From Anaerolineales bacterium (lineage in GTDB: Bacteria; Chloroflexota; Anaerolineae; Promineifilales; Promineifilaceae): a stretch of DNA of 25,819 nucleotides. Location of the stretch: positions 1 to 25,819 of the forward strand of contig JAGQGA010000011.1 in assembly GCA_020432595.1 (NCBI GenBank), in the 5' to 3' direction. The notes under the pieces were generated by a model. It had not been told where the DNA came from, made no database searches, and worked only from the letters and a program-made list of their open reading frames with translations. Both the position numbers and the translations under genes were made by a program. This document shows positions 1 through 7,269 of the stretch, piece after piece (the first letter of the stretch is position 1; every line of letters begins with the position of its first letter).

Positions 1-271
1 GCTTTTCGTTGCGCGTCAGCACAATGCTTTCTTCCAAAAGCATGGTCTCAAACATTTCCTGAATGGTTGCCCGCACCTCGGCCGTTTGGGCAATATCAAT
101 ACTGGGATCCAGTTCAGCAATGAGCCGCTCCTGAATGCGGTTTTTTAAGTCCACGGTGGCATCCCGTGAGCCAGCCACAGGTGCCGCCCGCTTCACGCGC
201 AGCTCCTGCAATTTAGATGTTTCAGATTTAACTGGCTGTTGATTCCGTTCCAGTCGCTTTAAGAGTGACAC
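1..271 (-). CDS. cpaF: CpaF/TadA-type secretion ATPase, N-terminal 90 codons only
   Basis: Partial gene running off the left edge of the window. The start is a GTG at 271, preceded by GGAGG with a 6-base spacer. The visible protein has a basic, poorly conserved N-terminus. It is followed by a helical stretch (LKNRIQERLIAELD, then EVRATIQEMFETMLLEE) typical of the N-terminal domain that precedes the hexameric ATPase core of CpaF/TadA. CpaF ATPases power assembly of Tad (Flp) pili or related type II/IV secretion machines at the inner membrane. The catalytic Walker motifs lie outside the window, so the call rests on the N-terminal signature plus context: it begins only 12 bases after the cpaE stop and is clearly in the same operon. 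Confidence 0.72.
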   Translation of the reverse strand, partial: MSLLKRLERNQQPVKSETSKLQELRVKRAAPVAGSRDATVDLKNRIQERLIAELDPSIDIAQTAEVRATIQEMFETMLLEESIVLTRNEK

Positions 272-283
272 TATAAGCCTCCA

Positions 284-1543
284 TTACTCGCTTTTTCGCC
301 CAAACAAACGGCCGAAAATACTGCCAGATTTACCTGCATCCTCATTCTCATTTCCATCCTGCTTCAAATCTTCAAGCGCATGATCCACCAGCTTGGCAAA
401 TGCCCCAGTAATGGGCTGACGCCGATTTTGCTGCAAAACAACCGGCACCCCTTGGTCGGCCGCCGCATCAAACAACAAATCTTCGCTTGGAATGGTGCCG
501 ATCACGGGGCGCTTCAACGCGCTTGCCACGTCCTTGACTGAAATACCATACCGGCTTGAGGTGCGGTTGACCATCAACCAGATTTTAGAGGGTTCATAAG
601 ACAAACTATCTGTCAGGTCATAAAAGCGGCTGACGTTTTTCAGGCTGGGCAACGTTTGCTGCGTCACCAGCACAATGCGGTCGGCATTGTCGAGCATCGC
701 CAAAGTGACCTCGTTTAAGCTGGAGCTGGTGTCTATAATGGCAAAATCATACATGGGGCGCAGCGTTTCAAACAGCCGCTTCACATGGTTTTCGGTAATC
801 ACATCGGCCATTTCAGGCTTGGGCGGAGCCAACAGCACCTCAAGGCCGCTATCCTGGTGAATTTGCACCACACTGCTTACCAACTCGGCATCCAAATCTT
901 CTATCCGGTCGGTAATGTCAACCATGCTGCTAAGCGTTTGCATGTTGAGCATGACGGAGACATCGCCAAATTGAAAGCTGCCATCAATCAAAATGGTTTT
1001 GTAGCCGCGCTTGGCAAGCGAAACGGCCATGTTAATGGCAACCGTTGTGCAGCCGCTGCCACCCTTGGGGCTAAATACGGCCAGAACATGGCCGTTGGTA
1101 AATTTGGCGGGGGCGGCTACAGCACCAGCCGGCACGCCTGTCACCACAGGAGCAGGCGCAAAAGACGGCCGTTTTGCATACACGCGCCGAATAGCCGTAA
1201 TTAGCTCATCGCCGCCAAACGGCTTGGTCAAGAAATCCCGCGCCCCAGCCAGCATCGCCCGGCGCAGATAGTCCGGGTCACTCTGCACCGACATGATGAT
1301 GATTTGAACGCGAGGAATGGTTTCGGAGATTTTTTGGCTCGCCCCAATCCCGTCAATGCCAGGCATATTAATATCCATCAGGATAATGTCTGGCTGCTGC
1401 TTTTTCGCCAGGCTAATCGCTTCTTCACCGGTACCAGCCTGCCCAATAACCTCAATATCAGATTCAAACTGCAATAATTTGCGTACATTCTCTCTTGTTT
1501 CCGAGAGATCATCTACTATAAGCACGCGGATGGTGTCTGACAT
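284..1543 (-). CDS. cpaE: CpaE/TadZ-like pilus assembly protein: response-regulator receiver fused to MinD-like ATPase
   Basis: 419 aa with two domains. Residues 4-122 are a complete CheY-like receiver: acidic pair D11/D12, phospho-acceptor D57 in LMDINMPG, and K107 in TKPF, so it looks competent for phosphorylation. After an Ala/Pro-rich linker (about 125-148), residues 152-390 form a MinD/ParA-type ATPase with a deviant Walker A (KGGSGCTT, K160-T167), a DGSFQFGD switch region and an AIIDTSSS Walker B-like strand. CpaE/TadZ proteins mark the cell position of Tad pilus assembly and recruit the CpaF ATPase encoded immediately downstream. The C-terminal tail is charged and low-complexity. Before the ATG only a weak GAGATAG is seen. 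The intact phosphorylation site suggests input from a histidine kinase not in this window. Confidence 0.88.
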   Translation of the reverse strand: MSDTIRVLIVDDLSETRENVRKLLQFESDIEVIGQAGTGEEAISLAKKQQPDIILMDINMPGIDGIGASQKISETIPRVQIIIMSVQSDPDYLRRAMLAGARDFLTKPFGGDELITAIRRVYAKRPSFAPAPVVTGVPAGAVAAPAKFTNGHVLAVFSPKGGSGCTTVAINMAVSLAKRGYKTILIDGSFQFGDVSVMLNMQTLSSMVDITDRIEDLDAELVSSVVQIHQDSGLEVLLAPPKPEMADVITENHVKRLFETLRPMYDFAIIDTSSSLNEVTLAMLDNADRIVLVTQQTLPSLKNVSRFYDLTDSLSYEPSKIWLMVNRTSSRYGISVKDVASALKRPVIGTIPSEDLLFDAAADQGVPVVLQQNRRQPITGAFAKLVDHALEDLKQDGNENEDAGKSGSIFGRLFGRKSE

Positions 1544-1655
1544 ATTGTATCTATCTCTAATGAATGCAAGTGTCTATTAATTAGTCATCATCATACTATG
1601 ATCCGATGTAATGTCAAGTTGCCCCCCTGTGGGTACCGTTGCTAACATTAGGCGT

Positions 1656-2216
1656 ATGATACGATGGTTACAACAACAGCTACAAACCGCCCCCAACGGC
1701 CGTTCTTTACCCCTCAACTACCGTGCCGCTGCCGTGCTGCTGCCCTTGTACGAGCAAAACGGCGGTTTTCATCTCCTGTACACCCGCCGCACCGACCTGC
1801 TGCCCACGCACAAAGGGCAAGTCGCTTTTCCCGGCGGCAAGCTAAATGGGCATGAAGAAACGGCCGTTGCCGCTGCCCTGCGTGAAACCCATGAAGAGGT
1901 CGGCATTTTACCCCATGATGTCAAGGTTTTGGGTTGTTTGGAGCCAGTTGAAACCAACTACGGCCGTTTTGTCGTCACCCCGGTGGTGGGTCGCATCCCC
2001 TGGCCCTATCCCCTGCAAATTAACCGCGCCGAAGTTGCCACTACCTTTGGCGTACCGCTGCGCTGGCTGCTCAACCCCGCCAACATAGACCACCAAGCCG
2101 AGCACCGCTATACCTTTCGTCCCTACGCCGGGGAAACTATTTGGGGATTAACTGGCTGGATCACGACCAATTTCCTACAACTACTCCAGCCGGCCGTCAA
2201 CGAGATCGAGGATTAG
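1656..2216 (+). CDS. Nudix hydrolase, CoA diphosphatase (NudL/UPF0035) type
   Basis: 186 aa from the ATG at 1656. A TTG at 1611 would add 15 residues without family similarity, so the later start is preferred, although neither has a clear Shine-Dalgarno. The Nudix box is complete: GGKLNGHEETAVAAALRETH continues into EEVGI, matching GX5EX7REUXEEXGU. The preceding GQVAFPGG, with LYTRR upstream, is the hallmark of the CoA pyrophosphatase subfamily. Those enzymes cleave CoA or acyl-CoA to 4'-phosphopantetheine and 3',5'-ADP in the cytosol with Mg or Mn. Substrate is inferred from the subfamily motif, not proven. The gene overlaps the convergent zinc-ribbon gene by 4 bases. Its DNA carries three copies of the ACGGCCGT palindrome. 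Confidence 0.85.
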   Translation: MIRWLQQQLQTAPNGRSLPLNYRAAAVLLPLYEQNGGFHLLYTRRTDLLPTHKGQVAFPGGKLNGHEETAVAAALRETHEEVGILPHDVKVLGCLEPVETNYGRFVVTPVVGRIPWPYPLQINRAEVATTFGVPLRWLLNPANIDHQAEHRYTFRPYAGETIWGLTGWITTNFLQLLQPAVNEIED

Positions 2217-2752
2217 GATTCTCTCATTTCTAACGGCTCATCAGGGGGTTGTTCGAGCAAAACGGCCGTTTCTTCCCCCTCCCCATCCGGCGACAGCACC
2301 ACCCGATACGGGTCAATATGCTGGTTGCCACAAAACGGGCACAGCGTCCACGGCAACTCCATTAGCGAATTGCAGTCCGGGCACGCCTTCTTCAGCCGCG
2401 TATGGCAATAGGCACAAACCAGCCAATTCTTATCCACCGTGCGCGAACAACCCGGACACACCGGCCGATTCTCAATCTCCTGCAGCAGTGCCTCCTCCTC
2501 CAACATCTGCTGGTATGCCTGTGCCAACGTCTGCGGTGGCCGCAAAATCAAATAAACCAAAATCCCCACCACCGGCAGTGCCGCCACCACCAGCGCTGCC
2601 AGAAAATAGGCAAACGGGTCACGCGAACGCAACCGCATATCGCGGTACGCCCAAACAACCAAACTCAGCCACAGCGCCAGCAGCAGCCCCGCCACCACCG
2701 CCACAATAATCGTCAAATAGGAGAGGATCGTTTGCAAAAGTTGCTCGCTCAT
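2213..2752 (-). CDS. Membrane protein with two N-terminal helices and a double zinc ribbon
   Basis: 179 aa. Two strongly hydrophobic helices, about residues 9-34 and 46-70, are joined by a short basic loop. This layout resembles the PLDc_N/two-helix anchors found in many Chloroflexota and Actinobacteria proteins. A short charged linker leads to four CxxC pairs (C99/C102, C113/C116, C124/C127, C138/C141), which should form two zinc ribbons on the cytosolic side. The tail is acidic. Function is unknown; such proteins are usually annotated as zinc-ribbon domain proteins and may scaffold membrane complexes. The gene ends tail-to-tail on the Nudix gene with a 4-base overlap, so the two transcripts would be antisense at their ends. 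Confidence 0.72.
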   Translation of the reverse strand: MSEQLLQTILSYLTIIVAVVAGLLLALWLSLVVWAYRDMRLRSRDPFAYFLAALVVAALPVVGILVYLILRPPQTLAQAYQQMLEEEALLQEIENRPVCPGCSRTVDKNWLVCAYCHTRLKKACPDCNSLMELPWTLCPFCGNQHIDPYRVVLSPDGEGEETAVLLEQPPDEPLEMRES

Positions 2753-2767
2753 CCCCTTATTATACCA

Positions 2768-2832
2768 GTAATCAGTGATCGGTAATCGGTAATCAGTCTT
2801 GAACTGATTACCGATTACTGATTACCGATTAC
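2768..2832. repeat. Long near-perfect palindrome made of GTAATCRGT words
   Basis: Two 30-base arms (2768-2797 and 2803-2832) pair at 27 of 30 positions around a 5-base loop. Each arm is itself a run of the short words GTAATCAGT/GTAATCGGT. The palindrome starts three bases after the stop of the dehydrogenase gene (2836, minus strand) and lies 15 bases upstream of the next minus-strand start. It could act as a hairpin terminator or mRNA 3'-end stabiliser, but there is no T-tract, so it may be a genome-wide intergenic repeat instead. Confidence 0.8.
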
Positions 2833-2835
2833 CGT

Positions 2836-3750
2836 CTACCGTTCAATACGCGGCGTATCATACCCTTCCGCTCGCAAATCACTGCCCAAATCATCTTCCA
2901 GCATCTTCACCACCTGCGTAGACCAGGCATCATCCCCATATTTGCGCCGCGCCCGCAGCAAAATTTGCTCCACCAGCCCCCCCATTTCCAGCGGCACGCC
3001 ATACTTGCGCCCCAGCTCATAGGCTAAATTAGCGTCCTTGGAAGCCAGTGCCAGCGTAAAGCCATAATCATATGAACCATTCAAAATCTCCGGCCCTTCC
3101 GTTGCCGCCACAAAGCTATCGCCACAGCTTGCCCGAATCGCTTCAAACAGCGGCCCCACCGACAACCCCGCCTGCCGGCCGAGCATCAACCCCTCACCCA
3201 ACGCCCACAAATGGATAAACGCCAGCATGTTGGTAATCACCTTCGCCACCGACGCGCTTCCGGGTGGCCCCAGATGCAAAATATCCCCGGCATACACCTG
3301 AATGACAGGCAAATTTTTGGCAAACACGTCTGGTTCTGCCCCCACCAGTGCCGTAATCGTGCCGCTATGCGCCTTGGGAATACCACCCGTCACCGGGCTT
3401 TCTACCATGCCAATCCCCTGTTCAGCGCAAAGCGCGGCATACCGTTCGATGTCACCAGCATCATTGGTGCTGCTGTCAATCCAGGAGCAGCCCGGCTTTA
3501 GCCCAGCCAAAATGCCGTCATCGCCAAACACCACCGCCCGCACTGACGCTGGCGAAGGCAGCACGGTAATCACCGTTTCCACCTGCTCCGCCAGAGCGCG
3601 GGGCGATGCCGCCCAAATAGCTCCCGCTGCTTCCAGCTTGGCCGCCGCCTCACGGCGCAAATCATGCACAAACAGGGTATGCCCAGCCGCCAACAGGTTT
3701 TTCCCTATCGGCATTCCCAAATTGCCTAAACCAATTAAACCAAGATTCAC
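2836..3750 (-). CDS. NAD(P)-binding beta-hydroxyacid dehydrogenase (3-hydroxyisobutyrate dehydrogenase family)
   Basis: 304 aa, the usual length for the family, starting at a GTG (3750) preceded by GAGG. An N-terminal Rossmann fold carries GLGNLG (residues 7-12). The substrate-binding signature is ESPVTGG (117-123), and the catalytic lysine region is GSASVAKVITNM with K170 and N174. The C-terminal half is the all-helical dimerisation domain. The family oxidises 3-hydroxyisobutyrate, tartronate semialdehyde or related beta-hydroxyacids in the cytosol, and the sequence alone does not fix the substrate. It lies downstream of the oxygenase and IclR genes on the same strand, so a catabolic role is likely. 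However, a 165-bp palindromic insertion separates it from the oxygenase gene and could alter co-expression. Confidence 0.85.
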   Translation of the reverse strand: MNLGLIGLGNLGMPIGKNLLAAGHTLFVHDLRREAAAKLEAAGAIWAASPRALAEQVETVITVLPSPASVRAVVFGDDGILAGLKPGCSWIDSSTNDAGDIERYAALCAEQGIGMVESPVTGGIPKAHSGTITALVGAEPDVFAKNLPVIQVYAGDILHLGPPGSASVAKVITNMLAFIHLWALGEGLMLGRQAGLSVGPLFEAIRASCGDSFVAATEGPEILNGSYDYGFTLALASKDANLAYELGRKYGVPLEMGGLVEQILLRARRKYGDDAWSTQVVKMLEDDLGSDLRAEGYDTPRIER

Positions 3751-3778
3751 GTTTTTTCCTCTTCGTTAATAGAATGTT

Positions 3779-3943
3779 TTAGGTTGTGTTGACATTTCGT
3801 AAAAAGGGTCACAATTACCGAATGTGAGGTGTTATTCCGAGGTCCTCCGAGGAATCTTTCTCTTTTGTCAGGAGATTTTATGGCCGAATCGAAAGATTCC
3901 TCCTCAAAGACTCGTCGGAATGACAAATGTCAACAGAACCTAA
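3779..3943. mobile_element. MITE-like 165-bp element with 19-bp terminal inverted repeats
   Basis: The ends TTAGGTTGTGTTGACATTT (3779-3797) and AAATGTCAACAGAACCTAA (3925-3943) are inverted repeats matching at 18 of 19 positions. Inside lies a second nested inverted repeat: ATTCCGAGG...GAGGAATCTTTC near 3834-3861 pairs with GAAAGATTCCTCCTC...CGGAATGAC near 3889-3924. No ORF is present, and no clear target-site duplication is visible. Size, nesting and lack of coding capacity fit a miniature inverted-repeat element or a REP-like palindrome. It sits four bases from the stop codon of the oxygenase gene. Confidence 0.6.
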
Positions 3944-3947
3944 GGTG

Positions 3948-4958
3948 CTAGGCGCAAACGGGTGAATTGGCAAAAGCCTCCAGCCGCGCCATGTTATAAA
4001 TATCACCCTCATATTGTCCGGCGATAATTTGCTCCTTGGCCGCCGTCCATAGTTGCTTCCAAACGGCGGGGTCGCGCAGTTCCTGCGCCGGGTTGCTGCG
4101 GCTGCGGGCCACAAAAGCAGGGAACGCCGGCCGACCCGATGGTTGCCCCGTAGGATGCCAGCGCAAATCAAAGCTCCAGCGCAGTTCGGTGGATGTATTG
4201 CTCAAGGCGGCGTGTTCGGTGAAGCAGTTCAACAGCACCACGCTGCCCCGGCGCACCGGCAACGGCACAACCGTCTTGTTGCCTAGATCATCCCCCAACA
4301 GCTTGGCCGGAATGAAGTTCTCCACCTGCACATCCTTGCCCATGCAGTGGGTAGTCAGGCCGCCCTTGCGGTGGCTGCCGGGAATGACGCACAGCGGCCC
4401 CCGATCCAGCGGCGCGTCGGTGATAGCAACCCAGGTGGTCAGCACCTGCGTTTCGTCGGCCTCATCTAGCAGCCCGGCCAAATCCTGGTGCCACGTTGTT
4501 TTGCCAACGTAGGAATTTTCCGCCACCTCTTGCCGCACCTGGCGCATAAGGGGCTTTAGCCGGACGTGCTGTACCGGGTTGCTGCTCACTTCTGGCCCCA
4601 GCACCGACTCCACTACATCGAGCAGTTTGGGATTGGTGAGCAGGCCAAAGATGCCGGGGCCGTGATTGGGCGTTGTTTCCAGCGAAATTTGGCTGTTGAC
4701 CAGCGGCAAGGTGATTTCAACATAGTCAATCAGTTCGGGGGCTTCGGCCATGATTGCCATGTACCGCTGGGCAAAGGGAAGATGGTCATAGCTGGAATGA
4801 ATGCGCCCTTCGGCCAGAAATTTGGGGGCAACCCAGTCGAGAATGGCGCTGTATTCTTCCCACAACAGCCGTAAATCCCCGTCATCCAGCACATCTTCCA
4901 CAACCAAATACCCGTTCACCGCAAAAAATTCAAGCTGCGTTTGCGTCAAATGCGTCAT
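3948..4958 (-). CDS. Phytanoyl-CoA dioxygenase (PhyH) family Fe(II)/2-oxoglutarate oxygenase
   Basis: 336 aa. The double-stranded beta-helix signature of the family is present: HxD at H157/D159 (TTWHQDLA), distal H249 in CFTEHAALSN, and R260 for the 2-oxoglutarate carboxylate (ELRWSFDLRW). CVIPGSHRKGG (190-200) is the typical loop between them. Such enzymes hydroxylate small organic substrates or acyl-CoAs using iron, oxygen and 2-oxoglutarate in the cytosol; the actual substrate cannot be read here. A good Shine-Dalgarno (AAGGAAG) precedes the ATG. The start is only 22 bases after the IclR gene stop, so the two are probably one transcript, with the dehydrogenase further downstream possibly acting on the product. 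Confidence 0.87.
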   Translation of the reverse strand: MTHLTQTQLEFFAVNGYLVVEDVLDDGDLRLLWEEYSAILDWVAPKFLAEGRIHSSYDHLPFAQRYMAIMAEAPELIDYVEITLPLVNSQISLETTPNHGPGIFGLLTNPKLLDVVESVLGPEVSSNPVQHVRLKPLMRQVRQEVAENSYVGKTTWHQDLAGLLDEADETQVLTTWVAITDAPLDRGPLCVIPGSHRKGGLTTHCMGKDVQVENFIPAKLLGDDLGNKTVVPLPVRRGSVVLLNCFTEHAALSNTSTELRWSFDLRWHPTGQPSGRPAFPAFVARSRSNPAQELRDPAVWKQLWTAAKEQIIAGQYEGDIYNMARLEAFANSPVCA

Positions 4959-4980
4959 TTCTCGCTTCCTTTTAGCTGGG

Positions 4981-5742
4981 CTACCGATTGCTCTGCCTGA
5001 GCAAGTCGGTCATTTTCTTTCCTGCGTCTAAAGCAAGCGACAATACCGCAGCGCGGTTGTCGCCGGGAAAACGAAATGAAGGGCCGTAAATGGTTACGGC
5101 GGCCACGATTTGATTGTTGCCATCAAAAATAGGCACAGCAAGGCCAGCCAACCCGTCGGCAAATTCGTCCAGCACCCAGGAGTAGCCCTGTTGGCGGATG
5201 GTGAGCAGGTGGGGGCGCAGTTGGTCGGGGTCGGTGTAAGTTTGGCTGGCGTAGCGAATTAACGGCCGTTCCCCCAAATACCGCTCCCGCCTCTCCTCAG
5301 CAAAAAAGGCCAAAAACAGCTTGCCCGCCACGCTGGAATGCAGCGGATACCGCTCCCCAATCCAGTTCCGCACCTGAATTTGCTGCTGCCCGCGCACCTG
5401 GTCAATTTGCAGCACCTGGTCGCCATCCGGCACGCACAGCCCGCTGTCCTCGCCAAACTGCGCCGTAAGCTGGTGTAAAAAGGGAGAAGCCAGCGTGATG
5501 AGTTGTTGGTGAAAAGGAACTTGGGAAATGAGCGAAAGGAGGCTGGAGCCAATGCGGAACAAATTGCTCTCTGGCACTCTCTCAACCGCGCCCACCCCTT
5601 CGAGCGTTGCCAGCAGGCGGGAAACAGTGCTTTTGTGCAGGTCAACCTGCTGGGAAACGGCCGTTACCCCCACCCCCTCTGGGTGCGCCGCCACCACCTG
5701 CAAAATCGCAAAAGCCCGCTCAATGGATTGAACCGTTGACAT
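4981..5742 (-). CDS. IclR-family transcriptional regulator
   Basis: 253 aa, standard for IclR. The N-terminal winged helix (residues 1-65) contains SIERAFAILQVV and the recognition segment LHKSTVSRLLATLEGVGAVER. Residues about 75-250 form the effector-binding GAF-like domain with LHSSVAGKLFLAF and GYSWVLDEFADGLAGLAVPIF, both diagnostic. IclR proteins sense small aromatic or carboxylic metabolites and usually control the adjacent catabolic operon as well as themselves. Here the oxygenase gene follows after 22 bases on the same strand, so the regulator most likely leads the operon it controls. A candidate operator is described just upstream of the start. Confidence 0.92.
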   Translation of the reverse strand: MSTVQSIERAFAILQVVAAHPEGVGVTAVSQQVDLHKSTVSRLLATLEGVGAVERVPESNLFRIGSSLLSLISQVPFHQQLITLASPFLHQLTAQFGEDSGLCVPDGDQVLQIDQVRGQQQIQVRNWIGERYPLHSSVAGKLFLAFFAEERRERYLGERPLIRYASQTYTDPDQLRPHLLTIRQQGYSWVLDEFADGLAGLAVPIFDGNNQIVAAVTIYGPSFRFPGDNRAAVLSLALDAGKKMTDLLRQSNR

Positions 5743-5785
5743 AGTTGTCCCACATAATGAAACAGTTTTGTAAAGCAGGACAATT
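5743..5785 (-). promoter_or_regulatory. Candidate IclR operator and promoter
   Basis: Immediately upstream of the IclR start, TTGTCC (5745-5750) and GGACAA (5778-5783) form an inverted repeat around a smaller central palindrome, GAAACAGTTTT (5759-5769). Read on the minus strand, TTGTCC followed 18 bases later by CATTAT resembles a sigma-70 promoter overlapping the repeat. That layout would suit autoregulation. It is an eye-made pattern call only. Confidence 0.35.
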
Positions 5786-5849
5786 CTAGCAAGGCCAGGA
5801 AAGATGTCAATAAAAAATACGGCTAATCAACGACCAACAACCCAGCCAC

Positions 5850-6797
5850 CTATCCATCGGCAGCCACTCCGCGTGCAGCCGTCAACCAAGAAGCTACATG
5901 CTCCAAAACGGCCGTTTCCACCCCCACCCCACCCATATCAAACCAGGCAATTTTCGGGTCATCCAGCCGGAACCAAGTCGCCTGTTGCCGGGCAAAGCGG
6001 TGGGTCTCAAACTTAATCCGCTCCACCGCCTCCGCCAGCGTCAGCTCGCCGCGCAGGTGCGCCAAAAGCTGCCGATACCCCAGCCCACTCATCGCCGCCA
6101 GCGGCTCGTCGTACCCTTGCGCCCGCAACCCCACGACTTCTTCCAATAGCCCGTCGGCCATCATCTGGTCAACACGGGCATCAATCCGCCGGTAAAGTGA
6201 CTCCCGTTCGCGGTGCAGGCCGATCATGCAAATGTCATACGGGGGGGGATTTTTGCGCTGGATGTCGGAGATGGGTCGGCCGGCGACCAGCGTCACTTCC
6301 AGGGCGCGAACGACGCGGCGCACGTTGCGCGGGTCAATTTTGGCGGCGGCTTCGGAGTCCAAGGCGGTCAGCCACCGCGCCAGCTCCTCGCCCCCCAATG
6401 TTTCCAATGCTTGCCGCAGCTCCGGCTGGGGAGCCACGCGGGGAATGCCCCACCCTTCCACCACCGCCTGCACATATTGCCCGGTGCCGCCAACGAGGAG
6501 AGGCAAACGGCCGTTTCCCGCCACCCGCTCAATCACCCCATACGCCACCTGCTGATACGTCCCCAGCGTCACCGTCTCATCCGGCGCACACAGGTCAATC
6601 AGGTGATGTGGCACTTGCGCCTGTTCCACCGCCGTCGGCTTGGCCGTGCCAATGTTCATGCCGCGATAAAACAAACGGGAATCGGCCGAAATAATTTCCC
6701 CGCCATACTGCTGCGCCAGCCGCAGCGACAGCGCTGTTTTGCCAACGGCCGTTAGCCCCACCAGCACCAGCAGCGGGACACAAACCTCTCCTGACAT
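5850..6797 (-). CDS. miaA: tRNA dimethylallyltransferase
   Basis: 315 aa, typical for MiaA. The P-loop is GLTAVGKT (14-21). It is followed by ADSRLFYRGMNIGTAKPT, the DMAPP/tRNA-binding motif (usually ADSxQxYxxxDIGTAKP), and then HHLIDLCAPDE and LLVGGTGQYVQAVVEG, all canonical. The C-terminal portion has SGLGYRQLLAHLRGE and THRFARQQATWFR. The enzyme transfers a dimethylallyl group to N6 of A37 in tRNAs reading UNN codons, improving codon-anticodon pairing. It lies downstream of yraN on the same strand, separated by a perfect 25-bp palindrome that may terminate or attenuate read-through. Confidence 0.95.
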   Translation of the reverse strand: MSGEVCVPLLVLVGLTAVGKTALSLRLAQQYGGEIISADSRLFYRGMNIGTAKPTAVEQAQVPHHLIDLCAPDETVTLGTYQQVAYGVIERVAGNGRLPLLVGGTGQYVQAVVEGWGIPRVAPQPELRQALETLGGEELARWLTALDSEAAAKIDPRNVRRVVRALEVTLVAGRPISDIQRKNPPPYDICMIGLHRERESLYRRIDARVDQMMADGLLEEVVGLRAQGYDEPLAAMSGLGYRQLLAHLRGELTLAEAVERIKFETHRFARQQATWFRLDDPKIAWFDMGGVGVETAVLEHVASWLTAARGVAADG

Positions 6798-6808
6798 GGA
6801 TCATGGCT

Positions 6809-6867
6809 CACGCAAAGGCGCAAAGACGCAAAGATAGAACCCCTTTGCGTCTTTGCGCCTTTGCGTG
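6809..6867. repeat. Perfect 25-bp inverted repeat of CGCAAAG words
   Basis: The arms 6809-6833 and 6843-6867 are perfect reverse complements separated by a 9-base loop. Each arm is three near-copies of the word CGCAAAG (CACGCAAAGGCGCAAAGACG and on). It fills most of the gap between yraN and miaA and ends 12 bases upstream of the miaA start, so a transcript from yraN would carry a very stable hairpin just before miaA. It may be a terminator, a processing site or a dispersed repeat. Confidence 0.85.
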
Positions 6868-6888
6868 AAATAAAAACAGCAACCCATT

Positions 6889-7269
6889 TTACCAAAACCC
6901 AATATTCGGCACATGCTCACAGCGCAGCAGCTTCCCCCGGCTGTCAAGCTCCACCGCCACCAAATCCACCCGCCACGCCACGTCATCCAAATCATGCGCC
7001 AGCAGGTAATGTTGTCCCAGTTCAAACAGCTTTCGCAGCTTGTAGGGTGTCACCCCTTCTTCCGGCGTGCCAAATCCTCGCCCCCGCCGCGTTTTCACCT
7101 CCACAAACACCAGTTCTTCCCCAGCCTGCGCCACCAAATCAATTTCGCCGTGGCGGCAGCGCCAGTTCCGCGCCACAATGGCATACCCTTTGGCCTCTAA
7201 ATGGTGCGCTGCCACCGATTCGCCCCAGTCACCAAGCTGTTTACGGCCGTTTTTTTTCTCTTCCGTCAT
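6889..7269 (-). CDS. yraN: YraN/UPF0102 family nuclease-like protein
   Basis: 126 aa from the ATG at 7269. The open frame extends further upstream to 7515, but that extension overlaps the GH3 gene out of frame and has no family similarity. The chosen start gives an ATGA overlap with the GH3 stop (7266-7269), with GGGGAG upstream. The core carries the UPF0102 signature: GDWGESVAAHHLEAKGY, then RCRHGEIDLVA, then LVFVEVKTRR. The GEIDLVA...EVKTR residues match the restriction-endonuclease-like active site (D and ExK). Family members resemble Holliday-junction resolvases, but their role is not settled. Translational coupling to the GH3 gene is likely; a functional link is not implied. Confidence 0.92.
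   Translation of the reverse strand: MTEEKKNGRKQLGDWGESVAAHHLEAKGYAIVARNWRCRHGEIDLVAQAGEELVFVEVKTRRGRGFGTPEEGVTPYKLRKLFELGQHYLLAHDLDDVAWRVDLVAVELDSRGKLLRCEHVPNIGFW

Noticed and set aside
415..635. Single GCTGACG copies at 415-421 and 629-635 (and 9243-9249) as further SARP sites
   Set aside because: They lie inside coding sequence, are not paired at 11-bp pitch and have no adjacent -10; expected by chance.
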